Shown piece by piece: positions 11,694 to 21,345 of a stretch of 64,000 nt of DNA. The notes beneath the pieces were generated by a model, which did no database searches, was not told the origin of the DNA, and worked only from the letters and a program-made list of their open reading frames with translations. The first letter of the stretch is position 1; the number at the start of each line of letters is the position of its first letter. The DNA lies in the NCBI GenBank assembly GCA_047602055.1, contig JASGIG010000001.1:3038001-3102000 (forward strand), written 5' to 3'. Source of the DNA: JAODBQ01 sp047602055 (lineage in GTDB: Bacteria > Actinomycetota > Acidimicrobiia > Acidimicrobiales > Ilumatobacteraceae). The position numbers and the translations under genes were made by a program.

Positions 11694-12584
11694 ATGCGGC
11701 TGCCTGACGCGATGCTCGTGGCGTTCGGTGCCCTGCTGTTCGTCGGCTGCGGCGGCATCACGAGCGGCGGCAGCGCGGCGACGACGGCGATCGTCGAACG
11801 GTCGACGACCGCCGCCACCGCTGCCCGAACCGTCCGCACGACCGCCGTCCCGTCGACCGCCGATGCCACCACCACGGCATCGACCGCCACCACCATCACG
11901 GCCTCGACCGCCACCACCGACGCCGACACCACCATCTCTGCTGAGGACGCCACGACGCTTCCCGCCGGCGCGCAGCCCGGGCTGTTCGACTTCAACGGCG
12001 ACGGGACGAACGAGCCGACGTGCGGCACGGCGGACTTCCAGGCCGGGCTCGTGGTGCGCACCTACTGCGACGACCTCGCCGGCTACGCCAACGCACCCGC
12101 GACCGGCGCCACGCTCGTACCCGGCGCGCTCTTCGGGATCCCCGGGCCGCCCGACGATCCGCGCGACGCACCCATCACCAGTGGCGCCTCCGTCACGTCC
12201 CAACACCTGCAGAGCGCCACCGACGGCAAGGAGGTCGTCGTCTACACCATGAGCTCCGACACCGTCTTCGCCGCCGGCTCCGACCAGCTGCAGGACCCGG
12301 CACGCGCCTCGCTGAGCATCATCGCGGCCGGCATCCGTCAGAGCTACCCCGGCGCCACCGTCCAGGTCCGTGGCAACACCGATTCCAGGGGCAGCCCAGC
12401 GTCCAACCAGGCGCTGTCCGAGCGTCGGGCCGCAGCGGTGGCGGCGTTCTTCGTGAGTGCCGGCTTCGACCCCGCCCTGGTGAGCTCCGTCGGCCTGGGC
12501 CAGACCCAGCCGAACTACGTCGAGGACACCGACGTGGGCCGAGACCAGAACCGCCGCATCGAGCTCGTCGTCCGGCCCGCCTGA
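11694..12584 (+). CDS. OmpA-domain lipoprotein
   Basis: 296 residues. The start is set at ATG 11694 because it gives a lipoprotein signal (MRLPDAMLVAFGALLFVGC, lipobox FVGC). A long Thr/Ala-rich spacer follows, then a C-terminal OmpA/MotB-like peptidoglycan-binding domain: SSDTVFAAGSDQL, VRGNTDSRGSPASNQALSERRAAAV and GLGQTQP (NTDSRG and NQALSERRA are the hallmark pieces). It probably tethers the envelope to peptidoglycan. It converges on the ABC transporter operon. The Thr-rich linker matches the style of other exported proteins in the window. Confidence 0.8.
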   Translation: MRLPDAMLVAFGALLFVGCGGITSGGSAATTAIVERSTTAATAARTVRTTAVPSTADATTTASTATTITASTATTDADTTISAEDATTLPAGAQPGLFDFNGDGTNEPTCGTADFQAGLVVRTYCDDLAGYANAPATGATLVPGALFGIPGPPDDPRDAPITSGASVTSQHLQSATDGKEVVVYTMSSDTVFAAGSDQLQDPARASLSIIAAGIRQSYPGATVQVRGNTDSRGSPASNQALSERRAAAVAAFFVSAGFDPALVSSVGLGQTQPNYVEDTDVGRDQNRRIELVVRPA

Positions 12585-12660
12585 CGTCTCACCGCCCGTC
12601 AGCTCGTCACCGGCGACGAGGTTCGCACCCTCGCGAAGCTCATCGCCGGGCTGTCGAGCA

Positions 12661-13709
12661 TCACCAGCCGGGACGGCACGATCGGCGTTGCGCGTGTCGC
12701 TCGTCTGGAGATGACAAGCGACCCACCCCCCACCGGGCACCTCGGTCGGCGACGGCAGATCCTGCGCGCAGATGTCCATCGCGTGTCGACACCGCGTCCG
12801 AAAGCTGCACCCTGACGGTGGGTGGAGCGGATCGGGGATGTCCCCGGTGAGGATGATCCGTTGGCGCTGGCGTTGCAGGACGGGGTCCGGCACCGGCACG
12901 GCCGACAGCAGCGACTCGGTGTACGGGTGCGCCGGTCGCGAGTAGATGCGCTCGGTCGGGCCCTCCTCGACGATCCGACCGAGGTACATCACCGCGGTGC
13001 GGTCGGCGAGCCAGCGGATCACCGACAGGTTGTGGGAGATGAACAGGTAGGCGACGCCCAGCTCGTCGCGCAGCTTCTCGAGGAGCTCCAGGATCTGGTT
13101 CTGGGTGGAGACGTCCAACGCGGAGACCGCCTCGTCGAGGACGACGAGCTTGGGGTTCAGGGCGATGGCGCGGGCGATGGCGATGCGTTGACGCTGCCCC
13201 CCGGAGAACTCGTAGGAATAGCGTTCGGTGTAGCGCGGCGACAGGCCCACCTGATCGAGCAGCTCGCGGACCCGCGCGTCACGGGCCTTGCCCTTGATCC
13301 CCTCGTGGACCCGCAGCGGCTCGCCGATGATGTCGGCGACGACGGCGGACGGATCGAGCGACGAGTACGGATCCTGGAAGACCATCTGCATCTCCCGCCG
13401 CAGTGGCGTCAACGCCCGGTTGCCGAGGTCGGTGATGTCGCGTCCTTCGAGGCGGATCCGACCCTGATCGATCCGCAGCAGCCGCAACAGCGCTCGCCCG
13501 GTCGTCGACTTGCCCGATCCCGACTCGCCGAGGAGTCCGTACGCCTGCCGCGGCAGGATCGCCAGCGAGAGGTCGGCAACGGCGTTGAGCCGCAGCTTCT
13601 TCTGGAACATCCCTTGCCTGATCGGGAACGTCACCGTGATGCGCTCCGCCTCGATCACGGGCACCGTCTGCTCGGTGTCGGTCGCCGAGCTCGCACGTTC
13701 CGTCGTCAC
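12661..13709 (-). CDS. Dipeptide/oligopeptide-type ABC transporter ATP-binding protein (DppF-like), 3' end uncertain
   Basis: GTG start at 13709 overlaps the upstream dppD-like stop (GTGA). Motifs are Walker A GESGSGKST, signature SGGQRQRIAIA, Walker B LVVLDEAVSALD and the oligopeptide-transporter C-terminal Cys cluster GCSFRTRCRHAMDICAQ. The conserved protein ends at about residue 333 (GWVACH). The original frame then has no stop until 11388, far into the opposite-strand lipoprotein gene, so an indel near the C-terminus is likely. Stops in the other two frames lie at 12661 and 12599; I give 12661. Energises import of peptides or related solutes with the DppB/C/D-like proteins. Confidence 0.75.
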
Positions 13710-14743
13710 AGCGACAACTCCTCCTTGACGCCGAGAGCGAGTTCCTCGGCGCGGATGCAACGAGACAGCTGTGACGAGTTGACCGGCCGCAGCGCGACCG
13801 CATCCGTCCGGCACTCGTCGATCGCGTGAGCACAGCGAGGGTGGAACCGGCATCCGGGCGGGAACGCGCCGACCATCGGTGGATGCCCCTTGATCGAGTG
13901 CAGCCTTCCGGTCCGCGCCGCCATGGCCGGCATCGACCGGAGCAGGCCATCCGTGTAGGGGTGCGCCGGCTCGTGGAACAGTTGCTCGACAGGCGCCTGT
14001 TCGACGACCTGGCCGGCGTACATGACGACGACGCGGTCGCACACGTCGGCGACCACGCCGAGGTCGTGCGTGATGAACAAGATCGCCATCCCCATCTCGT
14101 GCTGGATCTCGCGCACGAGCTCCAGCACCTGCGCCTGGACCGTGACGTCGAGCGCCGTCGTCGGCTCGTCGGCGATGAGCAACGTCGGCTCGCAGCACAG
14201 CGCCACGGCGATCATCACCCGTTGGCGCATGCCTCCGGAGAACTCGTGTGGATACGAGCTCGCACGGCGCGCTGCGTTCGGGATGTGGACTCGCGACAGC
14301 ATCTCGATCGCCCGCTTCTTCGATGCCGACCGCGACATCCCGAGGTGTCGCCGCATGGTCTCGGCGATCTGGTCGCCAACGGTGAACGCCGGGTTCAGGG
14401 AGGTCATCGGCTCCTGGAAGATCATGGCGATGCGGTCACCGCGCACGTTCTCCAGTTGCCGCTTCGACAGCCGGAGGATGTCGGTTCCCTGCAGCGAGAT
14501 CGAGCCGGAGACGATGCGCCCCGGCGGCTGCGGGATCAGTCCCATGATCGCCATCGACGTGACCGTCTTGCCCGATCCCGACTCTCCCACGATGCCGACC
14601 GTCTCACCCGCGCCGACGGTGAAGCCGACGTGCTCGACCACTGGCGACCATCCGGCATCGGTGAGGAAGTCGACGCACAGGTCGTCGACGCGCAGCACCG
14701 GCTGCTCCGGCACGTCGCGTTCGCGTTCGGCGCTGCTCGTCAT
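13706..14743 (-). CDS. Dipeptide/oligopeptide-type ABC transporter ATP-binding protein (DppD-like)
   Basis: 345 residues, intact. Walker A GESGSGKT, the signature SGGMRQRVMIA, Walker B LLIADEPTTALD and the C-terminal GCRFHPRCAHAIDECR Cys cluster define the DppD/OppD family. It overlaps the permease gene upstream by 4 bp (ATGA) and dppF downstream by 4 bp (GTGA), the usual coupling in this operon. It pairs with the DppF-like subunit as a heterodimeric ATPase. Substrate not deducible; linkage to acyl-CoA enzymes hints at something other than simple peptides. Confidence 0.9.
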   Translation of the reverse strand: MTSSAERERDVPEQPVLRVDDLCVDFLTDAGWSPVVEHVGFTVGAGETVGIVGESGSGKTVTSMAIMGLIPQPPGRIVSGSISLQGTDILRLSKRQLENVRGDRIAMIFQEPMTSLNPAFTVGDQIAETMRRHLGMSRSASKKRAIEMLSRVHIPNAARRASSYPHEFSGGMRQRVMIAVALCCEPTLLIADEPTTALDVTVQAQVLELVREIQHEMGMAILFITHDLGVVADVCDRVVVMYAGQVVEQAPVEQLFHEPAHPYTDGLLRSMPAMAARTGRLHSIKGHPPMVGAFPPGCRFHPRCAHAIDECRTDAVALRPVNSSQLSRCIRAEELALGVKEELSL

Positions 14744-15676
14744 CGCTCTCGCCTCGCTTCACGGCCGATCGAGTCGCCCAAGCCGTCGCCGACCACGTTG
14801 AAGCACAGCACGGCGAGCGCGATGAGCAGACCGGGGAAGACGATCAGCCACGGTTGACGCGACAGGTAGTCGTAGCCCCGGCCGAGCATCAGGCCCCACG
14901 ATCCGCGAGGCGGCTGGACGCCGAGACCGAGGAAGCTGAGGCTGGCCTCGGCGAGGAGCGCGAAGCCGGCCGCCAGCGAGATCTGGACGAGCAACGGCGG
15001 CAGGACGTTGGGAAGGATGCGAGTCCGCACGATCCGCGACGTCGGCGTGCCGATCGAGCGCGAAGCCTCGATGAAGGTCTCCTCGCGGATCTCCAGCACC
15101 GCGGCGCGGACGATGCGCAGGAAGTTCGGCGAGAACACGATGCCGACGGCGAGCATCGCGTTCGTCAGCCCAGGGCCCAGGATCCCAACCATCGCGATGG
15201 CCAGGATGAGCGGTGGGAAGGACTGCACCGCGTCGGTGATCCGCATGATCACCAGGTCGACGCGGCCGCTGAAGTAGCCCGCCAGGAGCCCCGGGGGAAC
15301 GCCGAGGATCAGCGCGATCAGCACCGCCTGCCCCGAGGCCAGCATCGCCACCCGAGTGCCGACGATGAGGCGCGACAGCACGTCCCGCCCGAGGCTCGTC
15401 GGTTCCGAGGAGGTGACCTCGTCGAAACGGATCGGCGAGCATGTTGGTGAGCGCCTGCTCGTTCGGATCGTGGGGCGTGATCCACGGCCCGATGACGGCG
15501 ATCAGCATCAGGAACACGATGAAGCCGAGCGCCACCATCGCACCCTTGTTCGACCTGAACCGGCGTGCGAAGCGCCGTCGCCCCGACAACGGCGCCATCG
15601 CCATCACGTCGACCGGCCCGGACTCGGCCAGGAAGATGCCGTCCGGCTCGAGATCCTGAGCGACCATCTCGATCAT
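14740..15676 (-). CDS. Dipeptide-type ABC transporter permease (DppC-like), 1-base frameshift
   Basis: ATG 15676 opens MIEMVAQDLEPDG, a first helix (GAMVALGFIVFLMLIAVIGPW) and HDPNEQALTNML...LLGTDE. Frame is lost at 15393-15394, where one extra G turns DE-LGRDVLSRLIVG out of frame. After that base the sequence continues LGRDVLSRLIVGTRVAMLASG to the stop at 14740 with all expected helices and a permease EAA-like loop (EASRSIGTPTSRIV). Total length (937 nt) is 3n+1, consistent with a single insertion. Without correction the product is truncated before the core membrane domain. Confidence 0.75.
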
Positions 15677-16619
15677 CGGACGCGCACCTTCGGGTTCAGG
15701 TAGCCGTAGGCCAGGTCGACGAACAGGTTGGCGACCAGCACGATCGCGGTGGCCATCACGACGACCCCCTGGATCACCGGGATGTCCCGCTTCTGCACCG
15801 CGCCGATCGCGAGCTTCTCCGATGCCGGCGAGCCCGAACACCCGCTCGACGACGACGGAGCCACCAAGCAGGAACGCGATCTGCGTCCCGAGGATCGTCA
15901 CCACCGGGATCGACGCGTTCTTGATCGAGTGCTTGAGGATCACCGTGTGCGACCGCAACCCCTTGGCCCAGCGCGGTGCGCACGTAGTCCTGGCCGAGCA
16001 CGCCGATGAGCGACGAGCGCAGCTGGCGCGTGATGACGGCGCTCGATGCCAGGCCGAGCGTGATCCACGGCAAGATCAGGTGTTGGAACCACTTCCACGG
16101 ATCCTGGGTGAGCGGGACGAAGCCGGTCGCCGGCAGCCACGAGTGCCAGATCGCGACGTAGAGGACGAGCAGCATCCCGACGAGGTAGTTCGGCATCGCC
16201 AACGCCGAGGCAGCGCCGATCCCGATCAGCCGATCGGGCCAACGTCGTCGGAACACCGCCGAGAAGATCCCGGCCGGAACCCCGAACAACAGTGACAGCA
16301 CGACGGCGCCGGCCGTGAGCGACAGGGTGACGGGCATCCGCTGCACGATCGCCTCGGTGACGCTCTGCGAGGTGAACAGCGACTTGCCGAGGTCGCCGTG
16401 CACCGCTCCTCCCACCCATCGTCCGTACTGCACCAGCACCGGATCGTTCAGGCCCAGCCTGACCCGGGTGGCATCGATCTGCTCCTGCGTGGCGCTCTCG
16501 CCGGCCAGCGTCGACGCCGGATCGCCCGGGACGAGCAGGACCAACGAGAACACGAGGACCGACACCAGGAACAGGACCGGGATCATGATCAACAGCCGAC
16601 GCAGGATCAGTCGCAGCAC
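15673..16619 (-). CDS. Dipeptide-type ABC transporter permease (DppB-like), two 1-base frameshifts
   Basis: The start MLRLILRRLLIMIPVLFLVS is a typical DppB N-terminus, followed by LVPGDPASTLAGESAT and YGRWVGGAVHGDLGKSLFTS. One extra C within 15967-15969 breaks RTALAKGLRSHTVILKH. A second extra base at 15815-15816 breaks VFGLAGIGELAIGAVQKRD. Corrected, the protein runs to the stop at 15673, overlapping dppC by ATGA. Total length 947 nt is 3n+2, as two insertions predict. It overlaps the glcD stop upstream by 13 bp. Confidence 0.75.
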
Positions 16620-18037
16620 GAGATATCGCCTCCTCCGGCGAGATGACCATCGGGCACCGGGAGCAACTTCCCGGGGTTGAAGATGTTCATCGGGTCAAGT
16701 GAGCGCTTGATCGCACGGTGCAGCTCCGTCACCGTGTGATCGAGCTCGAGTGCGAGGAAGGACGCCTTCAGGCGACCCACCCCGTGCTCGCCGGTGATCG
16801 TCCCGCCGTGCTGCAGCGCGAGGCGCAAGATCGCCTCGAACGCGCACCACGCCCGGCGCATGTCGGACTCGTTGCCGGGATCGACGACGAGCGTCGGATG
16901 AAGGTTTCCGTCGCCGGCATGCCCGAACGTGCCGACGATGATGCCGTGCTGCTCGGCGATCCGCTCGATCCCGGCGATCACGGGAGCGATCTGGGACAGC
17001 GGGACGGCGATGTCGTCGAGAAACGCCTTGCCGAGCCGGTCGAGAGCCGGGTAGGCGAGTCGCCGAACCTCCATGAGCGCCTGGGCCTCCTCGACGTCAG
17101 CGGTGACGTGAACCTCGTCGGCACCGGTGTCGCGCACGGCTGCCACGAGCTCGTCCATCTCCGATGGCACGGCGGCATCGACCTGGAGCAGGAGCAGCGC
17201 GTCGGCCGTGAGACCCATGTGGGTCATGGCTTCGACGGCTTCGAGGGTCGTGCGGTCCATCAACTCGAGCAGGCTGGGCCGAGCCCGGCTGGCGAGGAAG
17301 GCGGCAGCCCGCCCGGCTCGCTCGAGCTGGTGGAACGTCGCCACCACCGTCGCCATCGGCGGTGGCGGTGCCGTCAGTCGAAGCGTCGCCTCGGTGATCA
17401 GGCCGAGCGTGCCCTCTGATCCGACGAAGAGCGACCGGAGGTCGTAGCCGGCGACACCTTTGACGGTGCGCGTTCCGAGCCACGTCACGCGACCGTCCGC
17501 CAACACCACCTCCAGGCCGAGCACGTGATCACGAGTCGAACCGGAGCGCACGCAACACAGCCCGCCCGCGTTGGTGGCGACGTTGCCGCCGATCGTGCAG
17601 ATGTCTCGGCTGGCCGGGTCGGGCGCGTACCACAAGCCTCGATCGATCGCCGCCGCCGCCACCCGTGCGTTGAGCACGCCGGGCTGGACCACCGCGATCA
17701 GGTCGTCCTCGTGGATCGTCGGCGTCGCGGTCATCCGCTCGGTCGAGACCACCACGCACCCGTCGATCGCGCTGGCCCCACCGGCCAAGCCTGTGCCGCC
17801 GCCTCGGGGGACGATGGGCACGCCCAGCTGGAACGCGGTGCGGACGATGGTGACGACCTCGGCTGTCGTCGCGGGACGTGTGACGACGGCGGGATCACCG
17901 GTCGGGGAGGAGACCAACGAGCTGTCGTGCCGGTACCGGTCGTGGCCCTCCGCCGCGACGATCGCCGCGGGCGGCAAGCCGGTCGCGGTCAGCTGGCGGA
18001 CGATCAGCTCACGCCGCTCCCGGTGCTGGCCGCTCAC
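16607..18037 (-). CDS. FAD-binding oxidase, GlcD/D-lactate dehydrogenase type
   Basis: 476 residues from GTG 18037, chosen because it overlaps the thiolase stop by GTGA. The N-terminal PCMH-type FAD domain has PRGGGTGLAGGA and IGGNVATNAGG; the C-terminal FAD-oxidase domain has TFGHAGDGNLHPTL and TGEHGVGRLK, then NIFNPGKLLP. The family oxidises 2-hydroxyacids (glycolate, D-lactate, D-2-hydroxyglutarate) with FAD. A GlcE/GlcF partner is not nearby, so it probably acts alone like single-chain D-2-hydroxyacid dehydrogenases. It belongs to the leftward operon from the acyl-CoA ligase to dppF. Confidence 0.85.
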   Translation of the reverse strand: MSGQHRERRELIVRQLTATGLPPAAIVAAEGHDRYRHDSSLVSSPTGDPAVVTRPATTAEVVTIVRTAFQLGVPIVPRGGGTGLAGGASAIDGCVVVSTERMTATPTIHEDDLIAVVQPGVLNARVAAAAIDRGLWYAPDPASRDICTIGGNVATNAGGLCCVRSGSTRDHVLGLEVVLADGRVTWLGTRTVKGVAGYDLRSLFVGSEGTLGLITEATLRLTAPPPPMATVVATFHQLERAGRAAAFLASRARPSLLELMDRTTLEAVEAMTHMGLTADALLLLQVDAAVPSEMDELVAAVRDTGADEVHVTADVEEAQALMEVRRLAYPALDRLGKAFLDDIAVPLSQIAPVIAGIERIAEQHGIIVGTFGHAGDGNLHPTLVVDPGNESDMRRAWCAFEAILRLALQHGGTITGEHGVGRLKASFLALELDHTVTELHRAIKRSLDPMNIFNPGKLLPVPDGHLAGGGDISCCD

Positions 18038-19221
18038 TTGGTGAGGATGTGCACCGCGGCCGACGAGCCCAGGCCGAAGACATGGGCAAGTCCGACTCGT
18101 GCTCCATCGACCTGGCGCGCGCCTGCGGCGCCTCGCAGGTGCTGGCAGATCTCCCAGACGTTGGCGATCCCCGTGGCTGCGATCGGATGACCCTTCGACT
18201 GCAGACCGCCGGAGACGTTGACCGGCATCGAGCCACCGCGGAACGGCGCACCGGACTCGAGGAAGTCGACGGCACCGCCCTCCTCGCAGAGCATCAGGTT
18301 GTCGTAGTGGACGAGCTCGGCGGTCGCGAAGCAATCGTGGAGCTCGACCAGGTCCAGGTCCTCGGGACCGACGCCGGCACGCTCGTAGGCCTGTACGGCC
18401 ACGTTGCGCGTCAACGTGTTCATGTCGGGGAGCACCTGGCAGCCGGCGGTCCACGGATCCGTCGTCAGCACGCTTGCGGCGATCTTGACGGCACGTTCCC
18501 GGCGGGCCTCGTCGAGCTGGCGGAGCGTCTGCTCACCGACCAGGACGGCTGCTGCGGCGCCATCGCAGTTCGCCGAGCACATGGAACGCGTGTTCGGGTA
18601 GGCGATCATCTTGTCGTTCATGATCTCGGTGAGCGACATCGCCCGCGTGTAGGCCGCGAGCGGGTTCAGCGTGGAGTTGAGGTGGCTCTTCTCGGCGATC
18701 TTGGCGAAGGTCTCGAACGACACGTCTCCGTATCGGTGGCCGTATTCGACGCCGATCTGGCCGATGACGCCCGGCATCGACTCGGTGCCGAGCATCCCGT
18801 CGCGAGGCACGACGGCTCCATCTCGGCCTTCGGCGACGTACCGCGCATGCTCTGGCACCGGCTGCGCGCCGAGCAGTCCCGCGCCGTAGAGCTTCTCCAC
18901 GCCGACGGCCAGTGCGCAGCTGACGTCGCCGGCCTGGATCGACATCATCGCCGTGCGCAACGCCGTCGCTCCCGTCGCGCACACGTTGGCCACGTTGAGG
19001 ACGGGGATCCCGGTCTGGCCGAGTTGCTTCTGGATTCGCTGCCCACTGCCGTCGGTCGCCTGGAGCTGCCCCGACACGATGATCCCGAGATCGGCCATCG
19101 TCATGCCGGCATCGTCGAGCGCACCGAGGGTCGCCTCGACCGCCAGATCGGTTGCATCGCGATCGAGATGCTTGCCGAACTTGGTCATGTGGATCCCGAG
19201 GATCCAGACGGGTTCAGACAT
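18034..19221 (-). CDS. Thiolase-family protein (SCP2-type acetyl-CoA acetyltransferase-like)
   Basis: 395 residues. The nucleophile Cys candidate is in VANVCATGATAL, the HDCF motif in ELHDCFATAE, and the C-terminal loop is GGLQSKGHPIAATG, as in SCP2-type thiolases. It starts inside the end of the DUF35 gene (8-bp overlap). Thiolase plus DUF35 OB-fold pairs are known from sterol side-chain and aromatic degradation, where some act as retro-aldolases or acyltransferases as a heterocomplex; that joint role is inferred from adjacency. Acts on CoA thioesters, probably those made by the ligase two genes upstream. Confidence 0.85.
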   Translation of the reverse strand: MSEPVWILGIHMTKFGKHLDRDATDLAVEATLGALDDAGMTMADLGIIVSGQLQATDGSGQRIQKQLGQTGIPVLNVANVCATGATALRTAMMSIQAGDVSCALAVGVEKLYGAGLLGAQPVPEHARYVAEGRDGAVVPRDGMLGTESMPGVIGQIGVEYGHRYGDVSFETFAKIAEKSHLNSTLNPLAAYTRAMSLTEIMNDKMIAYPNTRSMCSANCDGAAAAVLVGEQTLRQLDEARRERAVKIAASVLTTDPWTAGCQVLPDMNTLTRNVAVQAYERAGVGPEDLDLVELHDCFATAELVHYDNLMLCEEGGAVDFLESGAPFRGGSMPVNVSGGLQSKGHPIAATGIANVWEICQHLRGAAGARQVDGARVGLAHVFGLGSSAAVHILTK

Positions 19222-19663
19222 CGTTCCCTTCCGTTGGAGTGAAGCCGAACGCGATCGCCACACGGCCATCGACGTCCGGCGCGAGTGGCCAGGTGGTCAG
19301 CTGCAGGCGCATGCCGACGTGAACGGCCTCCGGTTGGCACGGGACGCCGACGACGTTGGCCTTCACCAGCACGCCGTCGCAGTCGATCGTCCCCGAGATG
19401 AATGGCACGTCGACGCCCGGGGCGGCGAGGTGCACGATGCTGAACGACGTGAGAACACCTTCCCGAGCCACCGCCCGAGTGGTGAACTGAGCGCCGCCGC
19501 AGGCGGCGCAGCCGTTGCGCCGGCCGAAGTAGCTCGCGCCGCAAGCGGTGCAGACGGTGGCCACGAGGTGCGGGGCATCGGTCAGCGCCAGGTAGTTGAC
19601 CAGCGGCACCTGCTCACCTGTGACGACGTCGGCTGGCGACGAGCCGCGCTCGGTCACGCTCAT
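19214..19663 (-). CDS. Zn-ribbon/OB-fold protein (DUF35) paired with thiolase
   Basis: 149 residues. An N-terminal helix leads to a rubredoxin-like zinc ribbon (VCTACGASYFGRRNGCAACGG, quoted as CTACG and CAACGG; four Cys) and an OB-fold that typically binds acyl-CoA. It overlaps the ligase upstream by ATGA and the thiolase downstream by 8 bp, the expected arrangement for the DUF35-thiolase partnership. Probably a subunit that completes the thiolase active complex. Confidence 0.85.
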   Translation of the reverse strand: MSVTERGSSPADVVTGEQVPLVNYLALTDAPHLVATVCTACGASYFGRRNGCAACGGAQFTTRAVAREGVLTSFSIVHLAAPGVDVPFISGTIDCDGVLVKANVVGVPCQPEAVHVGMRLQLTTWPLAPDVDGRVAIAFGFTPTEGNDV

Positions 19664-21192
19664 CAGATCCGGCGCTCCTGGCCGACCCAGTACTTCTCCC
19701 GCAGGTCCCGCTTGAGGACCTTGCCGACCGGGCTCTTGGGCAGCGCGTCCACGAAGTCGACGCGCTTGGGAGCCTTGATCGGCCCGAGTGCCTCGCGGCA
19801 GGCGGCGATCAACTCGTCGGCGGAGACGCTCATCCCTGGCTTGATCTGCACGACCGCGGTGACCGCCTCACCCCACTTCTCGTCCGGGATGCCGATCACC
19901 GCACAGTCCTCGACGGCCGAGTTGGCCCAGATCACCTGCTCCACCTCGATCGGGAACACGTTGAAGCCACCCGAGACGATGACGTCGCGCTTGCGATCGA
20001 CGAGGTACAGGTAGCCGTCCTCGTCGAGGTGGCCGACGTCGCCCGTGCGGTGGTACTCGTCGTTGCGGCGACGGCGATCGCCGACGTAGCCCCACATCGC
20101 CAGGTTGCCGCGGACCCCCACCTCGCCGTTCTGCCCGACGCTGGCGAGGGTGTCGTCGTCGTTGAGGATCGCCAGGTCCGTGAACAGCGTCGGCCGTCCG
20201 GCGCTCAGCAGGCGATGCGGCGCCTCGCGCAGCGCGTGCTCGTGTTCTGCTGGGGTCAGGCAGGTCGCCGTCAACGGCACCTCGGCCTGGCCGTAGAACT
20301 GCGTGAACACGGGGCCGAGCACCTCGATGCCCTCGCGCAGCTTCTCCGCCGACATCGGCGCGCCGGCGTAGAAGATGTGCCGCAACGATCCCAGCCCGCC
20401 CCCGTGGATCTCGGGGTCTGCCAGCAGCCCATAGATCGCCGTCGGCGGAAGGTAGATGTCGGTGACCTGATGCTCGCGGATCGCCTCGATGACCGCGCCT
20501 GCATCGAACTTCGGCAGCACCAGGTGCGTCGCTCCCGCAGGCGTGAGGATCAGCGCCATCGACCCCGCGGCGTGCGAGATCGGAGCGACGACCAGGTGGA
20601 CGGTGCGATAGGTGCCGAGGTCCAGCGCGCCCCAGGCGTTCGCGATCTGCATGTCGATGGCGATGCTCGTGGCCGGAGCGACCTTCGGAAGGCCGGTCGT
20701 GCCGCCCGTCGAGCCGAACCCGACGATGTGATCGAGAGCGGGCGGTGCGACATCGCCGACCGGTGTCGCATCGGCGTACAGCTTCTCGAACTCCGATGGA
20801 GCCGCTGCCCGTGAGTCCATGGTGATGACGTGCTCGATCGCGACCAGCTCGACGAGGCGGTCGGCATCGGCTCGATGCTCCTCGTCGACGAGGAGGATGC
20901 TCGGCCGCGCCTTCTCGACGATCGCCTGGTTCGCTTCGGGCTTCGCGGCTGCTCCGAGCGCGACGCTCGTCCCCCCGGCAGCAGCGACGCCGAACGAGGC
21001 GAGCAACAGGAGCGGGTCGTTGCCGCTCAGCGTGGCGACGACCGGTTCCGGGTGCAGGCCCTTCAGCACGGCGCCCATGCGACGAGCGACGTCCAGCGCG
21101 TCGACGTACGTGACGGGTTCGCCTCGCAGGTACGTGAACGTGTTCTTCGGCCAACAGCTCGCGCTGCGCTTGAGAACGAGAAATCGAGACAT
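19663..21192 (-). CDS. Acyl-CoA synthetase / AMP-binding ligase
   Basis: 509 residues. The AMP-binding P-loop is GSTGGTTGLPK, followed by YGQAE, the hinge RTGDVGHLDEDGYLYLVDRK with GGFNVFP, and the C-terminal catalytic Lys region PKSPVGKVLKRD. The enzyme activates a carboxylic acid as acyl-AMP and then acyl-CoA. As first gene of the leftward operon it likely primes the substrate for the thiolase. The start ATG 21192 is preceded by gaaaggga (a plausible ribosome binding site), unlike the leaderless genes elsewhere. Confidence 0.9.
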   Translation of the reverse strand: MSRFLVLKRSASCWPKNTFTYLRGEPVTYVDALDVARRMGAVLKGLHPEPVVATLSGNDPLLLLASFGVAAAGGTSVALGAAAKPEANQAIVEKARPSILLVDEEHRADADRLVELVAIEHVITMDSRAAAPSEFEKLYADATPVGDVAPPALDHIVGFGSTGGTTGLPKVAPATSIAIDMQIANAWGALDLGTYRTVHLVVAPISHAAGSMALILTPAGATHLVLPKFDAGAVIEAIREHQVTDIYLPPTAIYGLLADPEIHGGGLGSLRHIFYAGAPMSAEKLREGIEVLGPVFTQFYGQAEVPLTATCLTPAEHEHALREAPHRLLSAGRPTLFTDLAILNDDDTLASVGQNGEVGVRGNLAMWGYVGDRRRRNDEYHRTGDVGHLDEDGYLYLVDRKRDVIVSGGFNVFPIEVEQVIWANSAVEDCAVIGIPDEKWGEAVTAVVQIKPGMSVSADELIAACREALGPIKAPKRVDFVDALPKSPVGKVLKRDLREKYWVGQERRI

Positions 21193-21272
21193 TGCGTTCC
21201 CTTTCGACGTCGCCGACGGCCGGCACAGCCCCCTTGCCGTGAGTCGTCCACGGCGGCCTCAGTCAAGCTAAG

Positions 21273-21293
21273 GCTTATCTGCTCGTCTGTCAA
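21273..21293 (-). promoter_or_regulatory. Putative operator, copy 1 of a 21-bp motif shared by two operons
   Basis: On the minus strand the motif begins TTGACAGACGAGCAGATAAG. An 18/21-identical copy lies upstream of the amidohydrolase operon (25180-25200), in the same orientation relative to its genes. It sits about 80 bp before the acyl-CoA ligase start, next to the divergent GntR gene. Confidence 0.5.
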
Positions 21294-21320
21294 GCAGTGA
21301 AGAGAATACCCGGCGGGCGC

Positions 21321-21338
21321 GTTACCGCGGGGTAACAT
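21321..21338 (+). promoter_or_regulatory. gntR promoter with overlapping palindrome
   Basis: The palindrome GTTACC-GCGG-GGTAAC (21321-21336) overlaps TAACAT (21333-21338), which ends 7 nt before the GTG at 21346. This fits a leaderless -10 box covered by an operator, that is, likely autorepression by the GntR protein. Confidence 0.5.
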
Positions 21339-21345
21339 TTCGGCC

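Noticed and set aside
11388..14198. Long open frame of 936 codons on the minus strand
   Set aside because: Only the part between 13709 and about 12700 is DppF-like. The rest is antisense to the OmpA-domain lipoprotein and dppD; high GC keeps such frames open.
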